Shown: piece after piece, positions 41,492 to 41,591 of the stretch | Layout: every line of letters starts with the position of its first letter | Position numbering within the stretch: the first letter of the stretch is position 1 | Assembly: GCA_903825465.1 (NCBI GenBank) | Contig: CAIKAR010000096.1 | Span: 1 to 41,591 of the forward strand | DNA length: 41,591 nucleotides | Reading direction: 5' to 3' | Source of the DNA: an uncultured Hyphomicrobiales bacterium | GTDB taxonomy: Bacteria; Pseudomonadota; Alphaproteobacteria; Rhizobiales; Beijerinckiaceae | Notes under the pieces: model-generated | Seen by the model: only the letters and a program-made list of their open reading frames with translations | The model's database searches: none | Told to the model about the DNA's origin: nothing | Position numbers and translations under genes: made by a program

Positions 41492-41591
41492 CATGGCAAA
41501 GAACGCGATGGTTTCCGACGAACTCGCCCAGAAATTCGCCACCGAGAAGGACACGCCCTATCTGCGCTGGGTGCGCGACGAGGGGCCGGAC
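41492..41591 (+). CDS. Start of an unidentified gene, cut by the window end
   Basis: Thirty-three codons are visible (MAKNAMVSDELAQKFATEKD, then TPYLRWVRDEGPD). GGAAG lies seven bases before the ATG. The composition is soluble and protein-like, with no signal peptide. The fragment is too short to name; a cupin-type or other catabolic enzyme would suit the neighbourhood, but that is a guess. Confidence 0.6.

Overview
The window is high-GC (roughly 63-65 % by eye) and dense with genes. It looks like the chromosome of an alphaproteobacterium, probably Hyphomicrobiales (Rhizobiales) and possibly a Beijerinckiaceae-like methylotroph. The best evidence is a circularly permuted, two-piece tmRNA gene on the minus strand (17433-17780) encoding the tag ANDNYAPEALAA, and close to it an alpha-type SspB adaptor ending in a ClpX-binding tail. 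A lanthanide-type PQQ alcohol dehydrogenase with its own cytochrome c fits a methylotrophic or alcohol-oxidising lifestyle. The genus is inference.

Layout. 1-936: end of a lactate-utilisation operon (lutB tail, lutC). 938-1459: a VOC-fold metalloprotein, divergent from a catabolic-looking operon at 1572-5394 (two SDR oxidoreductases, a Bug-type solute-binding protein, two tandem cupins). 5405-12976: envelope polysaccharide region with a DXD glycosyltransferase, two divergent paralogous two-domain GT2 glycosyltransferases, and rmlC-rmlB-rmlD for dTDP-L-rhamnose; rmlA is not in the window. 12977-15063: two tandem NMT1/SsuA-like solute-binding proteins without permease or ATPase. 15149-18806: sspB, an unrecognised secreted protein, ssrA and a TAXI-like binding protein without signal peptide. 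18838-21503: IorAB-like molybdenum hydroxylase. 21629-27558: a respiratory-type alcohol oxidation locus in which a NosR/NirI-like flavin/iron-sulfur membrane protein and a secreted pentapeptide-repeat protein converge on a PQQ dehydrogenase, cytochrome c and an unknown secreted protein. 27682-30837: two MFS carriers (AAHS and MHS types). 31032-32590: a small secreted protein, rlmB and tRNA-Tyr.

Downstream of tRNA-Tyr, about 32591-35600 looks like a small accessory island. It has clustered TGCGACATGG-type repeats, an XRE-like regulator with a palindromic operator facing an unknown 113-aa protein, a PEP-CTERM-like surface protein, a small secreted peptide, and poorly coding, more AT-rich DNA. 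No integrase is visible. 35615-41591 returns to catabolic genes: an LLM flavin monooxygenase, a degraded gene chimera, another Bug-type binding protein with an FAD aromatic hydroxylase, a DHA2-type MFS exporter, and the first 33 codons of an unidentified gene.

Five solute-binding proteins (two Bug, two NMT1-like, one TAXI-like) occur with no cognate membrane component, so uptake or sensing partners must lie elsewhere. The features most worth following are the NosR-like/PQQ-dehydrogenase locus, the canonical-plus-degenerate cupin pair, the ssrA-sspB proximity, and the tRNA-Tyr leader and island.
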